From positions 186,001 through 250,000 of the forward strand of contig JAWZYV010012390.1 in NCBI GenBank assembly GCA_038373885.1: 64,000 nucleotides of DNA. The letters are read 5' to 3'. The translations under genes were made by a program, and so were the position numbers. The notes under the pieces were generated by a model. It saw only the letters and a list, made by a program, of their open reading frames with translations, was not told where the DNA came from and did not search any database. Within the stretch, counting starts at the first letter, position 1. Every line of letters starts with the position of its first letter. This DNA is from Cheiracanthium punctorium. Its lineage: Eukaryota > Arthropoda > Arachnida > Araneae > Cheiracanthiidae. Below are positions 54,824-64,000 of this stretch, one piece after another.

Positions 54824-56109
54824 TGGAACCTGAAGACAATCAGTGAATGGACTAGAAATTTTTTTCTGTGACTTTTTTGCCAAACAGCACTCTGTTGAGT
54901 CAGGAAATATTAAAAATCCAAAAAAAATTTTTTTTTGCCATTTTCACTCCACCCTATTGTGGGGGTGGTTGGCGGCCAGCAACTCGTCTTCCTAGAGCAT
55001 CCCAAACGTGCTCTATTCGATTCATGTCTGGAGAACACGCTGGCCATTCCATTCGTACGATTCCTTCCTCGAAAAGGAAATCCTCCACCAGTTTAGCACG
55101 ATGTGGCCTGCAGTTATCGTCCATTAAAATGAAGTCATCTCCGATTTCTGCAGCGTAAGGGACTACAATAGGTCTGAGGATCTCATCCCTATATCGGCGA
55201 CCAGTCAAAGGTCCATCTCGAATGATGTAGAGGTCTGTGCGCCTGTCAATGGAGATGCCACCATACACCAACACTCCCCCACAGCCAAAGTTATCACTTT
55301 CGTGCACGAACGCAGGATTATTCCTACTGCCACGGTCCCTCCAGATGAAAATACGCCTATTATCAGGATGAACTGAAAACGGGACTCGTCAGAAAAAAAG
55401 AACATTGCTCCATTCATTTCTCCTCCAGTTCACATGCTATGTTGCCCACTCCCTGCGGTCACGACGATGCCTTGATGTTAGTCTAACACATACCATCGGT
55501 CGGCGAGAATACAGACCTACACCATGGAGCTGGTTTCGGACAGTCTGAGTTGAAACCGTGGTGCCCGTAGCCGAGCGAAGGTGTTGTTGGAGAAGAGTAG
55601 CGTTCATAATCCGGTGTCTCCGAGCCGTTAACACTAAATAACGATCTTCATTGGGCGTTGTTGCCCGTCTACGACCTTGCCCTGGTCTTCGGCCTGCACT
55701 TCCAGTCGCCAAAAACCGGTTCCAGATCCGGGAAATCACACTTTGTGACACTCCAATGGCTTGCGCTACTTCGGCTTGAGTTTGACCCCCTTCTAACCTA
55801 CGGACAACTCTCCAATCTTCTGAATCGGTTAAATGACTTCGCTGAGACATCGTACTCATCGAAACAAAGCAGTCACTGAATGCCGATCATCCTTGTCTTC
55901 ATTGTCTTTTATTCAGTTGAAAGTCCAATTTCATTCGCTGCCGCTGAAGCAAAGTTTTTGACGTCGAGCTCAAAATTAGCATACTCCACTGTTTGAAAAT
56001 CAGAAAAATTTGCATGTCATTCTCTTCTTCCATTTTCGGCAAAAAAAATTTCGCTTATATCTTTATTTTATATAAAACTTACACTATCCTTTAATTGTTT
56101 TGAGCAGTG
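54824..56109 (-). mobile_element. Tc1-like element, one end identified
   Basis: The right boundary reads (minus strand) CACTGCTCAAAACAATTAAAG and is followed by TA at 56110-56111, a common Tc1-type terminus. The matching left terminus is not present in the expected orientation. A similar sequence (minus strand CACTGAGTTAAAAGAAAGG, ending at 54823) is in direct orientation, so the left end is uncertain. It encodes the broken transposase described separately. Confidence 0.65.
54954..55859 (-). pseudogene. Tc1-like transposase, frameshifted
   Basis: The N-terminal part (from ATG 55859) carries a helix-turn-helix, GGQTQAEVAQAIGVSQSVISR, then a GRPR-like basic linker (GRRPGQGRRRATT) and a second DNA-binding module ending TSRHRRDRREWAT. 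The frame is lost near 55437. The middle shows FFSDESRFQ (first catalytic Asp). The C-terminal part reads LVYGGIS, LMDDNCRPHRAK (second Asp) and EWPACSPDMNRIEHVWDALG (Glu), i.e. a DD34E-type triad. Loss of frame in the middle makes this copy inactive unless the breaks are sequencing errors. Full length (about 300 residues if joined) matches the family. Confidence 0.88.
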
Positions 56110-56990
56110 TAGTTTAAATATTGCTTATGCATACTGAATACATGATTAGATAAATTAAAAAAGATAAAAATACTTTAAGAAAAAGAAAATTTTGTAGTGC
56201 ATTTAAGTAATGTTAATGTCAAAATGACTACTTCCTCAATCATGGTGTTAGTAATAATAATGATAACAGCAATGATAATAATATAATAATAAAATGTGTG
56301 AAGTAAATTTTGAGTTATGTTTTAAAAGCTGTTTTCTGGTTTGTGTTGTTAAATATCAAGTTTGGACATACTTGATATTTATAACTTATTTTCGTGTAGT
56401 TTAACATCTAGTACTAATTACAATCACAACGAATCATGAAAAATATTTGAACAGTGATAAAATACTAAACATCTTTTATTTTAACACGAAATACGCTGAT
56501 TAAGCGACAGGAGAATCTTTTGGGTGAAGCATGCAAATAACCTTCGTTTAAGATCGAAATCTGTACATTTAATAACAGCATATGTCTGTCTGTCTCTCCG
56601 TCGTTCGCGTGGAGGACTAACCATCCGGCGTAATTGCGTCAAACATTGCACGAGGGCTCCCTATCTGCTCTCAATGTGTACCTCAGGCGTATTTTTTAAA
56701 TTTTTTAATTAGGTTTTTAATTATTTTATATTTTACGTCATTTTAGATCGTTTTTCTCTTTGCCCTCCGAAAAAGAGGGCTTCCGATCATCGGAAAGAAA
56801 AAAATAATTATACGATCGGAAAGAGGAAAAACTTTTCTTTTGAGCGGGACCAACATTTTTAAATTAGCTGCATTTCTCGATTTTTAAAAAATAAAAATCG
56901 ACAACGGCTTCGAAAAAGCTATGGATTATTTCTACTCTTCGGCTTTGGTTTTAAAAAATATCAAGCGTCCAGCATAATTTTTTGGCCAGC
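56110..56990. other. AT-rich stretch, no gene supported
   Basis: A short hairpin CCTCCGAAAAAGAGG-type and a mirrored CCGATCATCGG / CGATCGG segment lie near 56765-56820. Nothing else is evident. Confidence 0.4.
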
Positions 56991-56999
56991 TAAATAATT

Positions 57000-57540
57000 A
57001 ATTAGTGAAATCGGTATAATGATTTCGGCGTGTTCCGGAAGATCCATTTCTTCCCCAGCACCACGTGACGCTCGAAGATCCATCGCTTCTCCCGAATCGT
57101 GTGGAGAGGAGGGATGTAATATTTCGCGAACTGCCAGGGCGAGCGGGAAACGACCCACGAAGCGGGCAAGATTTTGGCCTGTCGCAGCTCTCATCGAAAA
57201 AGCTATGGCTTATTCCGACTAAAAAATATACGATTTCGGACAAACAGTTGAGCTTTCGTTCACGAAGTCGCCGAAGACGAACTGACCGTAGGTTTCAAAT
57301 TTCTTTTCTGAAGCGGACCTGGTGGTCGTTGAAGGTTGGGTGCCCGTAGGTTTCACCTTTTGGTCGCGAAGCGGCCGTCGGCTGACCAGCTGGTTGCCAT
57401 AGGCAGCTGCTCACCGTAACGTGTAAAAGCAGCCCTACGTTGCACAGGCCGGGCGTGAAACGGCCCGTCAGTCAAGGTTGCACATTTTGTTCGCGAAGCG
57501 GCCGTTGGCGGACCAGCTGGTCACCAAAGGCTTCTAGTAA
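57000..57540. repeat. GC-richer island with diverged tandem repeats
   Basis: Two units share CGCGAAGCGGCCGT-GGC-GACCAGCTGGT (about 57363-57395 and 57490-57525), each preceded by a CACCTTTTGGT/CACATTTTGTT segment. Looser relatives (GAAACGACCCACGAAGCGGGC; GAAACGGCCCGTCAGTC) occur at about 57148 and 57450. The overlapping frames in this block reflect its composition. This is a decayed tandem repeat or a transposon end zone. Confidence 0.5.
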
Positions 57541-58970
57541 AAACTAAAACATATCACTTGAAACGAATGCAACATATAGTAGCAGGTATGCGAAAATTGC
57601 AGCCGGATATTATTAAGTCATTTCAACATTTCTTTATTTGAGCTATTTATTTTATTTTATAACGAAGGCAAGTGTGATTATGATGCTTTACTTTGTCTAA
57701 AGAATTTGACGTTGAGTTGCTTTAAACTATGTAGATACGTATAAAAGCATCAAGATAAAAATGTAAATTTCAATGAATAGGTAAAATAATTAGACTAACT
57801 CAGAAACTTTCATTTAACTAGGTAATTCCCGAATCGATTTGTAAATCTTATATTTGATATCACCCCATAGTTCAACGTATTAATAAAATGGACAGTGCAA
57901 ATTCTTTTTATATCTGTTCTTTCGTCTGCGTCACACTGCTTATTGACTGGCTCTGACTGGTTCTAAATTAAACAAAATGTTTTGTTAATTCAAAAAAGCA
58001 TTTTACTAAATGGATTTGGTAGAATCAAACAGACTTTCAACAAAACAAAACTACCAAATTATTTAACCAACCAAATTTTGTCTAATTCTACAACAAAACA
58101 CTTTTTGCTTGTGCTAACATTCAAAATAAGTGTCAGTACTTAATATTTGTATAAAAATAAATTTTATAATTTTTAAAAGTGAATGCGTTTATTCAGGCCT
58201 ACTGATCTTTATAAAACGACAAGAATGAGTGTTTATATCATTTTGTGTTTATTGAAAACAAGAATAAAGTCACCTATTCTGTAAAATCACTAAGACACTT
58301 TGGTGATGAAACAAAAAAAAGGATAAACTTATAAAAAATATATCCTTTCAAGAACAGGGGTTTGGTGTTTCATTACTGTTACAAATACTTTATCTTCAAC
58401 TTAACAACCATGAATTGAAGTTTTGAATATGCCAAAAGTCTACTGCAAATAATTGAATAGAACCGAATTTGAATTCAATTTGAACCTAACTGAAGGGGCT
58501 TAAATTTTTTTTTAAACTAAACGTTTTTTAAGTCGGGATTGTATTGAAAATTCTAAAGGTTGTTTCATTGGAAGAGTAGGATAGTTTGTAAATATGCACC
58601 CAAGTAAGAAATATTTAGCTTTCTTAAAGTATAGTGCTGAAACGTGTGTTTAGCAGCATCATTTGATCATTATTTTATAGCTTAATGGCTCTGTTATTTT
58701 TTCAATTGACAAACATTTCAGTTTTGTAATTTTTGTAAAATTTCCACTGTCAAAAAAACTGTATGCTTACTTACTTTTATCACAAGAAAAGCATAAAAAA
58801 GTAGATGGTTTGCAGAATCTTCAAAAATATTCATATATGAAAAAGCATAAAGTAAAAAAGGAACAATTAAAATCGTGGTCAGAAATTTGACTTAAAACCA
58901 AATGCTTCTTTAAGTCTAATTACGTTATTTATTGTTAATACATTAAAAAATTATACAAGAATTTTGATGA
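57541..58970. other. AT-rich stretch, no feature seen
   Basis: No recognisable gene, RNA or element boundary. The block at 57990-58110 has many AACAAAA/TTTTGTT motifs. Confidence 0.45.
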
Positions 58971-58979
58971 TATTTAGCT

Positions 58980-59885
58980 TCAATCTTTTAATATTTAGGC
59001 TGAAAATTTAGAATGCATTTCCACTTTTCCATTGAATCAAATATTCTTAATAATTTATCACAAAAAATTTATAAAATTGGTTCAAGGTAAAATTTCATTG
59101 TGCTCCTAAAAAAGTTCTATATAAGTATAGTTCAGAAGCAATCAATAGTACAGTTTACTTCCATTATATAGGTTGATTATTTTGTAAAGTTCCAATTTTC
59201 TTTTTACATAAAATCTTCAGATTTAAAGAATGATGTTGTTCTTAACGAGCTTAAATCTTTCAGAATCAATTCGTTATTTTAGAACAATATTTATTTAATT
59301 CTCACACATTTTATAATTTAAAAGAACTGTTTTTCTTCATCGTATTTCCACAGTCTATATGAGATAACTTGCTTCTCATGACAAATAGGCCATCAGGATC
59401 TTATGACAGACGCCTAGTTATTTCGGACGATACTTAGCTTTATATTTTAAAATGTTAGGCTGATAATTTAGAATGAATTTCAACTTTATTCCATCGAATC
59501 AAATATCTTTAATAATTTATCACAAAATATGCATGAAATTGGTACAAGTTAAACTTTTATTGTGCTCCTAAAGAAAGTTTTATATAAATATAGTTCAGAA
59601 GTAATCAATAGTACAGAGTTTACTCTTATACAGCTTGATTGTTTTGTAATGTTCCGATTTTCTGTTAACATAAAATCTTCGGATTTAAAGAATTTTGCTG
59701 TTCTGTACGTTCTTAAATCTTTCAGAATTAATTTGCTATTTTAGAACACTTTTTTTCTCATACATTTTATAATTTAATGGAACAGTTTTTCTTTATCTTA
59801 TTTGCACAGTCTATATGAGATAACATACTTCTCATGACAAATAGGCATGCAAGATCTTGTAACAGACGCCTAATTATATAACGTG
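58980..59885. repeat. Tandem duplication, two units of ~450 bp
   Basis: Unit 1 (about 58980-59425) and unit 2 (about 59430-59885) align end to end. Shared landmarks are TAGCTT-AAT-TTTAA-ATTTAGGCTGA, ATTGTGCTCCTAAA, ATAGTTCAGAAG-AATCAATA, CATAAAATCTTC-GATTTAAAG, and CAGTCTATATGAGATAAC with CTTCTCATGACAAATAGGC. Divergence is moderate with small indels. Non-coding in both units; unit 2 contains a chance 60-codon frame. Confidence 0.85.
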
Positions 59886-60264
59886 GTTGAAATATAATGA
59901 TTACCTTCTGATCAGCATTCAGCGTGAGCTCATAATCTGTTTACAGGAGATAACTGGGAAAGTAATCGGATTATAAGTATACTTCCATGTTTAATGAATA
60001 GTAAACAGTTTTAGAGTGATGAGTTTATACATTACTTTAAATTCCAAGAGTTTCCTCTTGCCATAAGTTTCAATACTAAAATCAAAATTAAATTTCTTTT
60101 ATGGAATGAAAAATACATTTTATCGATACAAAAATCGAACTGTTCCGAAATTTATATGTACACTTTAAGATTTGATTAACTTGATCTACGTGTATTACAT
60201 TGATTTTATCGTTCTTAATCCTCTCTCCTTCTGGTTTTCTTTTCACGACGGTTACTTAATAGTC

Positions 60265-60971
60265 TAAGAGCCATCGACCGCCAGACCTTCGTCATAGTAT
60301 AAAATCTGAAACTTTCTCTGCGCATACCCCCCAACAGAGGTAGGAACAATCGGCCACTATAAAGTTTGGATGATCGTGGCTTTGTCAGGTAACAGGTGGC
60401 AAAGGTGTATAAAATTGCCGAAAATTTCGTCATTTCATAAAGCTTAATTTTTTTATATGTTCTTCTTCGCAGTACTAGAAATCAATTTATCCCTTGCCAG
60501 ACACTTTTCCATCGTGGCAAACCCCCGCCAGACAACCTCAAAGTCCTGGAAAACTGTTGTGTTCGTAAACTCCCGCGACGAAGTACGTCAAGCTGTTACA
60601 AAGTGCCAACCACATTTTATACTGCTACTTCTGAACTTTCTTACGCACGAACTTTCTTGCAGCGCGCTCGTAATAGAATTACGTTTTTCAAGACTTTGAG
60701 ATTGTCTGGCGAGGGTTTGCCACGATGGAAAAGTGTCTGGCAAGGGATAAAGTGATTTCTAGTACTGCGAAGAAGAACATATAAAAAAATTAAGCTTTAT
60801 GAAATGACGAAATTTTGGCAATTTTATACACCTTTGCCACCTGTTACCTGACAAAGCCACGATCATCCAAACTTTATAGTGGCCGATTGTTGCTACCTCT
60901 GTTGGGGGGTATGCGCAGAGAAAGTTTCAGCTTTTATACTATGACGAAGGTCTGGCGGTCGCTGGCTCTTG
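60265..60971. mobile_element. Fold-back element: 280-bp inverted arms, 144-bp loop
   Basis: The arms 60265-60546 and 60690-60971 mirror about 60618 with high identity. Landmarks are AAAGTTTGGATGATCGTGGC against its complement at 60856-60875, GGTTTGCCACGATGGAAAAG, and CTTCTTCGCAGTACTAGAAATC. Each arm carries the same reading frame on opposite strands (containing SSKLYSGRL-LPLLGGMRRES), a consequence of the symmetry. There is no clear target duplication. The loop is unique here. Confidence 0.85.
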
Positions 60972-61030
60972 CTCTATTAAGCATATTGTTAAATATAGTA
61001 AAAATATTTATTGCAAATAAGCAAGAATGA

Positions 61031-61588
61031 GCCAGTGAAGTACCCTATGCCATCGCTATTGTGAGTTTGATTTAAGTTAATTCGTAATTTTAGATTCTTT
61101 ACGGGCGGATTCAATAAAATTTTCAATGGAATTTACACATGCAGTTGTTAAATATTTTTAAAAATCAAATTTCAGGTAAGTGTTAGCACACATTAAATAA
61201 ATGCAAAAGATACTAAGCAAGAATGTTGAAGAAGACTAACAAAAGAAATTTAATCTCAGAAAGACATATTTTGCTCTTTTTTCTACTATTCATAAAGAAA
61301 CTATACCTAAAATGCCCTTACTGCCTCTTTAAAGAAAATACTTTAACAATATAAATATCATCTTCCGCTTATTAATACCTACATATACACTTAATGTTGC
61401 TTTCCTATTGCTAAACTGGTATCAAAATGCTTTAATGCACTACTTTACCTAATAGTATTGTACATCTTTTGGTTGAGGGGTTGACAGGATACTAAAATAT
61501 GAATTGTAACCTGCTTAGAAAAATAACACAAACAGAAGAATATTGAACTTTAAGATTGAGGGTAAGATCAAAAGAAACGTAAGAATAG
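61031..61588. other. AT-rich stretch, no feature seen
   Basis: No coding or element boundary signals were recognised. Confidence 0.45.
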
Positions 61589-61706
61589 TACAGAGTGTCT
61601 GAAAAGTATGACCACATTTTTATAATTATACATAGTTACATATGAACAAACGCATTATCTTACGGTTCTTTATGTTCCCCAAAGAAATAAGCAACCTGTT
61701 TTTTTG

Positions 61707-61944
61707 TGTTGTGTTATGTGTGATTATGGCAACGCTACACTAGGGCGATCTGTCAAGGGGGGGGTGCCTTGGTAGGAGGACTTTCTAAGGGGTTCTAACG
61801 CGTATTCACGTTACATCTGGAGAAGGCCTACCAAAACTCCAGACCGTTAGATCGACAGCCGCGGGATGGGACCCGAACCCGGGACCTTCACACTTCGGCC
61901 ATCTACCATTTTCAGTGGCATAACCACTGTGCCATGGTGAGGCT
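61707..61944 (-). repeat. tRNA-derived SINE, best-preserved copy
   Basis: On the minus strand: A box TGGCACAGTGGTTATGCCACT, B box GGGTTCGGGTCC, then CGCGGCTGTCGATCTAACGG, TTCTCCAGATGTAACGTGAAT and ACGCGTTAGAACCCC, ending in CAAGGCACCCCCC and beyond. It is flanked by the exact 11-bp duplication CTGTTTTTTTG (61696-61706, 61945-61955), a LINE-type insertion signature. It interrupts the mariner transposase remnant. Confidence 0.88.
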
Positions 61945-61959
61945 CTGTTTTTTTGCGAT

Positions 61960-62195
61960 GATTTATTGCACGATTTCAGTGTTCGCGCCATTCGTCTTGC
62001 ACAACACATCGTGTCTATACGAGATTTCTAGTCGAGTTCTATGAAGTACTGCAGGACCAATACTCTGAATGGTAGCTGTAGTTCGACGTTTCAGTTTATT
62101 AGTGTCACGTATTGGAGTTAGGTTGCACATGTTCGCATTAGAAGTCGAAATATGCAACGTCTGGAGATCTAGGGTGGGGCATGGTATTGGACCTA
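61960..62195 (-). pseudogene. Mariner-type transposase C-terminal remnant
   Basis: The minus-strand frames read PRSPDVAYFDF (the PxSPDLxxxDxxLW region around the last catalytic residue, decayed), and, after a shift, LKRRTTATIQSIGPAVLHRT followed by RLEISYRHDVLCKTNGANTE. The latter pattern (L-x-x-T...YR-DVC-x-TNGA-IE) is typical of mariner-class transposase C-termini. N-terminal parts are lost. Confidence 0.6.
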
Positions 62196-62822
62196 CTCTA
62201 TTCCCATCCGTCCCCTGAGTAGCTGTTCATTTAAAACCTTTCGCATTTCTAAGCTCCATTGTGGTGGTGCACCATTTAGTGTGTTGATCTTGAAATGCTT
62301 CAAGGACGCGGCTAGGAATTCTGTATTGACTCGATGTGTTGCGCAACTAATTGTGCGCACATTTAAATCGTGTAATAAAACATTGAAAAAAAATCCTTGA
62401 TGTTTCCTTTATGGAACATAAAAACGTAAGTGAATATCTTTTTTTGTGATTAATTTTTTTAAGTGCAGCCATACTTTTCGGACACCCTGTAATTTTCTTT
62501 CATTTTTCCCACATCCGAAAACTAATAAATATTTTAACAGGTCTATTATGGCGGCGTTCTTTATGAACCACCGGCCGCTGAAGGAATTTATCTCCGGCGA
62601 TAAATAGATTTCGGTAGAATCTCATACCGCCAGGAATCAACTGGGGGTATAAGATATGCATTCTAATACGTTCACTTTCATTATCAAACACAATAATACC
62701 CTTTTCTGTTCACAGGCCACAGAAGCTGGAATACAATATTTTTGGGACGCCATGTGCGGTATTCGTACGCTGCCGGAATAACCTTCTACATAGGAAAAAC
62801 TGAAAGGGATTTTAAGAATCAT

Positions 62823-63125
62823 TTACAATGTTAAAACGCTTGATAGAAATCTAATCACCCTGCAGAATTCCATTCTGAAAGAGTAATTCATCAGGGAAAT
62901 CTCCTTGAATTGACTTCGAATGTGCGTCGTTGAGCTTAAAAGGGTATCTTTAACTAAATAAATAATCTTGGATGAAATACCAAACATCTCCATTGCCTCA
63001 AATACCTTTTCTGTGTAAACATCACCGATTGCCGTACGAAAATCAATCAATAAATAATGATATCAATACCAAGTTCAAAGTTCTCTTCAAGAATTTGTCT
63101 CTCCGAAAATATAATCATTGGTAGA
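62823..63125 (-). pseudogene. Non-LTR retrotransposon reverse transcriptase fragment
   Basis: The minus strand reads SERQILEENFELGIDIII, a frame change, then LLIDFRTAIGDVYTEKVFEA followed by MEMFGISSKIIYLVKDT and THIRSQFKEISLMNYSFR. This corresponds to the RQI-E...LFIDF--AYDS...L--AM---GIP-K-I-L region of LINE reverse transcriptases (motif A Asp in LIDFR). The catalytic FADD block is not preserved downstream. Confidence 0.7.
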
Positions 63126-63432
63126 TTTTCCTCAGCGTAAACCACAATGATAGTTTCCTATTTAGGAATCAACAAATAATAGCAATCTTTCACATAGAAT
63201 ACATGAAAATATCTTATATGTCGTACAATTGAGGCTAATGCCTAAGTATTTTAAGTCAATCAACTGAACTCCCTTCTTAAGAAAGGGATAAATAACACGT
63301 GTTCCAATAATTTGGTATCCTTGCATTATTTCAAATATTAACAGAAAGATTTTTTTTAAAAGAAAATGAAACGCTCAGGTTGATCTAAAGCTATCCTTTT
63401 CCCACGAAATATGTAAAAATTCCAGTCAGTTA

Positions 63433-63650
63433 CGCCAATGTATAAGATTTGGTTTTGCGTAAAAGCTGGAGGGTTACCCTTACATCTATTGACAAATCTA
63501 GTTCTTCAAGAAAATCAGGATTACATATTTAAAAAGACGCTAATGTTTAAGATTTGGTTTTATGTAAAATTTGGAGGGTCACCCCTTACATCTATCGACA
63601 AATTTAGTTCTTCATGAAAATCAGGATTACATATTTAAAAAGAGAGATAC
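63433..63650. repeat. Tandem duplication, two units of ~108 bp
   Basis: The unit containing AAGATTTGGTTTT-TGTAAA, GGAGGGT-ACCCTTACATCT and CAGGATTACATATTTAAAAAG occurs twice. A short (GA)/(CAGA) simple repeat follows at about 63640-63672. Confidence 0.85.
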
Positions 63651-63672
63651 AGACAGGCAGACAGAGAGAGAT

Positions 63673-64000
63673 GTTTGAAGCTCTTCTAGTTTCTATAACT
63701 TCATTCCAGTCACACAAACAATATATCACTACCCCCTCCTAAATATATATATATGTATATTGAAGTAAAATAATGGATGCCGACTTCTCCCACTATCAGA
63801 AGAAAAGCATAAACTAAACGTGTGCACACTAATGTTACATAAGTATTTCAAATTACCACAAAAAGTCTTCTGATCCAAAACATTCATATTAGTAATTTAT
63901 TTTGATACAATTCTAAAATTTAAGCATGCATCTAAATTTCTACTTCACGTGCATTTTCAGACTATCAGGCGAGCATTATTTTAGATCAAGCTCATAAAAA
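63673..64000. other. Window end, no feature seen
   Basis: AT-rich sequence with a short (TA)n at about 63746. No gene is supported. Confidence 0.5.

Larger units (their letters stand above)
61591..62489 (-). mobile_element. Mariner-type element, decayed, with a SINE inside
   Basis: The ends CAGAGTGTCTGAAAAGTATGACC and (reverse complement of the right end) CAGGGTGTCCGAAAAGTATGG are flanked by TA (61589-61590, 62490-62491). The coding remnant is on the minus strand. Without the SINE it is about 650 bp, roughly half of a full mariner. Confidence 0.8.

Overview
The window looks like an AT-rich (about two thirds A+T by eye), intron-bearing animal genome packed with decayed transposable elements. 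The element families (8-bp-duplication hAT elements and MITEs, TA-flanked Tigger, mariner and Tc1 elements, a Penelope-like element, a 412/mdg1-like Ty3/Gypsy element, tRNA-derived SINEs), the TCAGT initiator in the LTR and a BEN-domain gene fit an arthropod, perhaps an arachnid. That placement is inference; no marker gene is present. There is no bacterial operon structure and no CRISPR array.

Layout. 1-8.7 kb: inverted and dispersed repeats, a tRNA-like SINE piece, two copies of one hAT MITE, and one unassigned short reading frame. 8.69-11.27 kb: a 2.6-kb non-autonomous hAT element with exact 8-bp target duplications and dense GTCTCG subterminal repeats. 11.4-18.8 kb: the only host-like gene, a three-exon BEN-domain gene broken by one stop and one frameshift. 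Its 6-kb intron holds a nested transposon stack: a small MITE inside a Tigger inside a hAT, with a second Tigger in the same hAT. 19.5-21.4 kb: a Tc1/mariner-class element with a helix-turn-helix remnant. 22.7 kb: a near-perfect 218-bp palindrome.

25.54-39.18 kb is a composite. Mariner-type ends flanked by TA enclose two inverted arms sharing about 1.6 kb. The left arm was later interrupted by an element full of AAGCTTG motifs and by a Penelope-like element, both in an (AT)n tract. The right arm was interrupted by a young Gypsy element (32538-38188). The uninterrupted arm serves as an empty-site reference and confirms the 4-bp duplication ATAG. Gag and pol are open and linked by a GGGAAAC slippery site, but the end of pol, the upstream 640 bp of the 3' LTR and everything between are deleted.

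39.26-49.70 kb is bounded by ends of the same hAT family as at 8.69 kb, with its own exact 8-bp duplication. It is swollen to 10.4 kb by nested insertions, including a 156-bp tandem array and several MITEs. 49.7-56.1 kb holds a SINE, a Tigger transposase C-terminus, an interrupted hAT MITE, a decayed uncharacterised protein family member and a broken Tc1 transposase. 56-64 kb holds a GC-richer repeat island, a 450-bp tandem duplication, a fold-back element, a mariner remnant with a SINE inside it, and a LINE reverse-transcriptase scrap.

No undescribed multi-gene system was found. The strongest material is structural: nested insertions dated by target duplications, the inverted composite, the frameshift signal and the decaying BEN gene.
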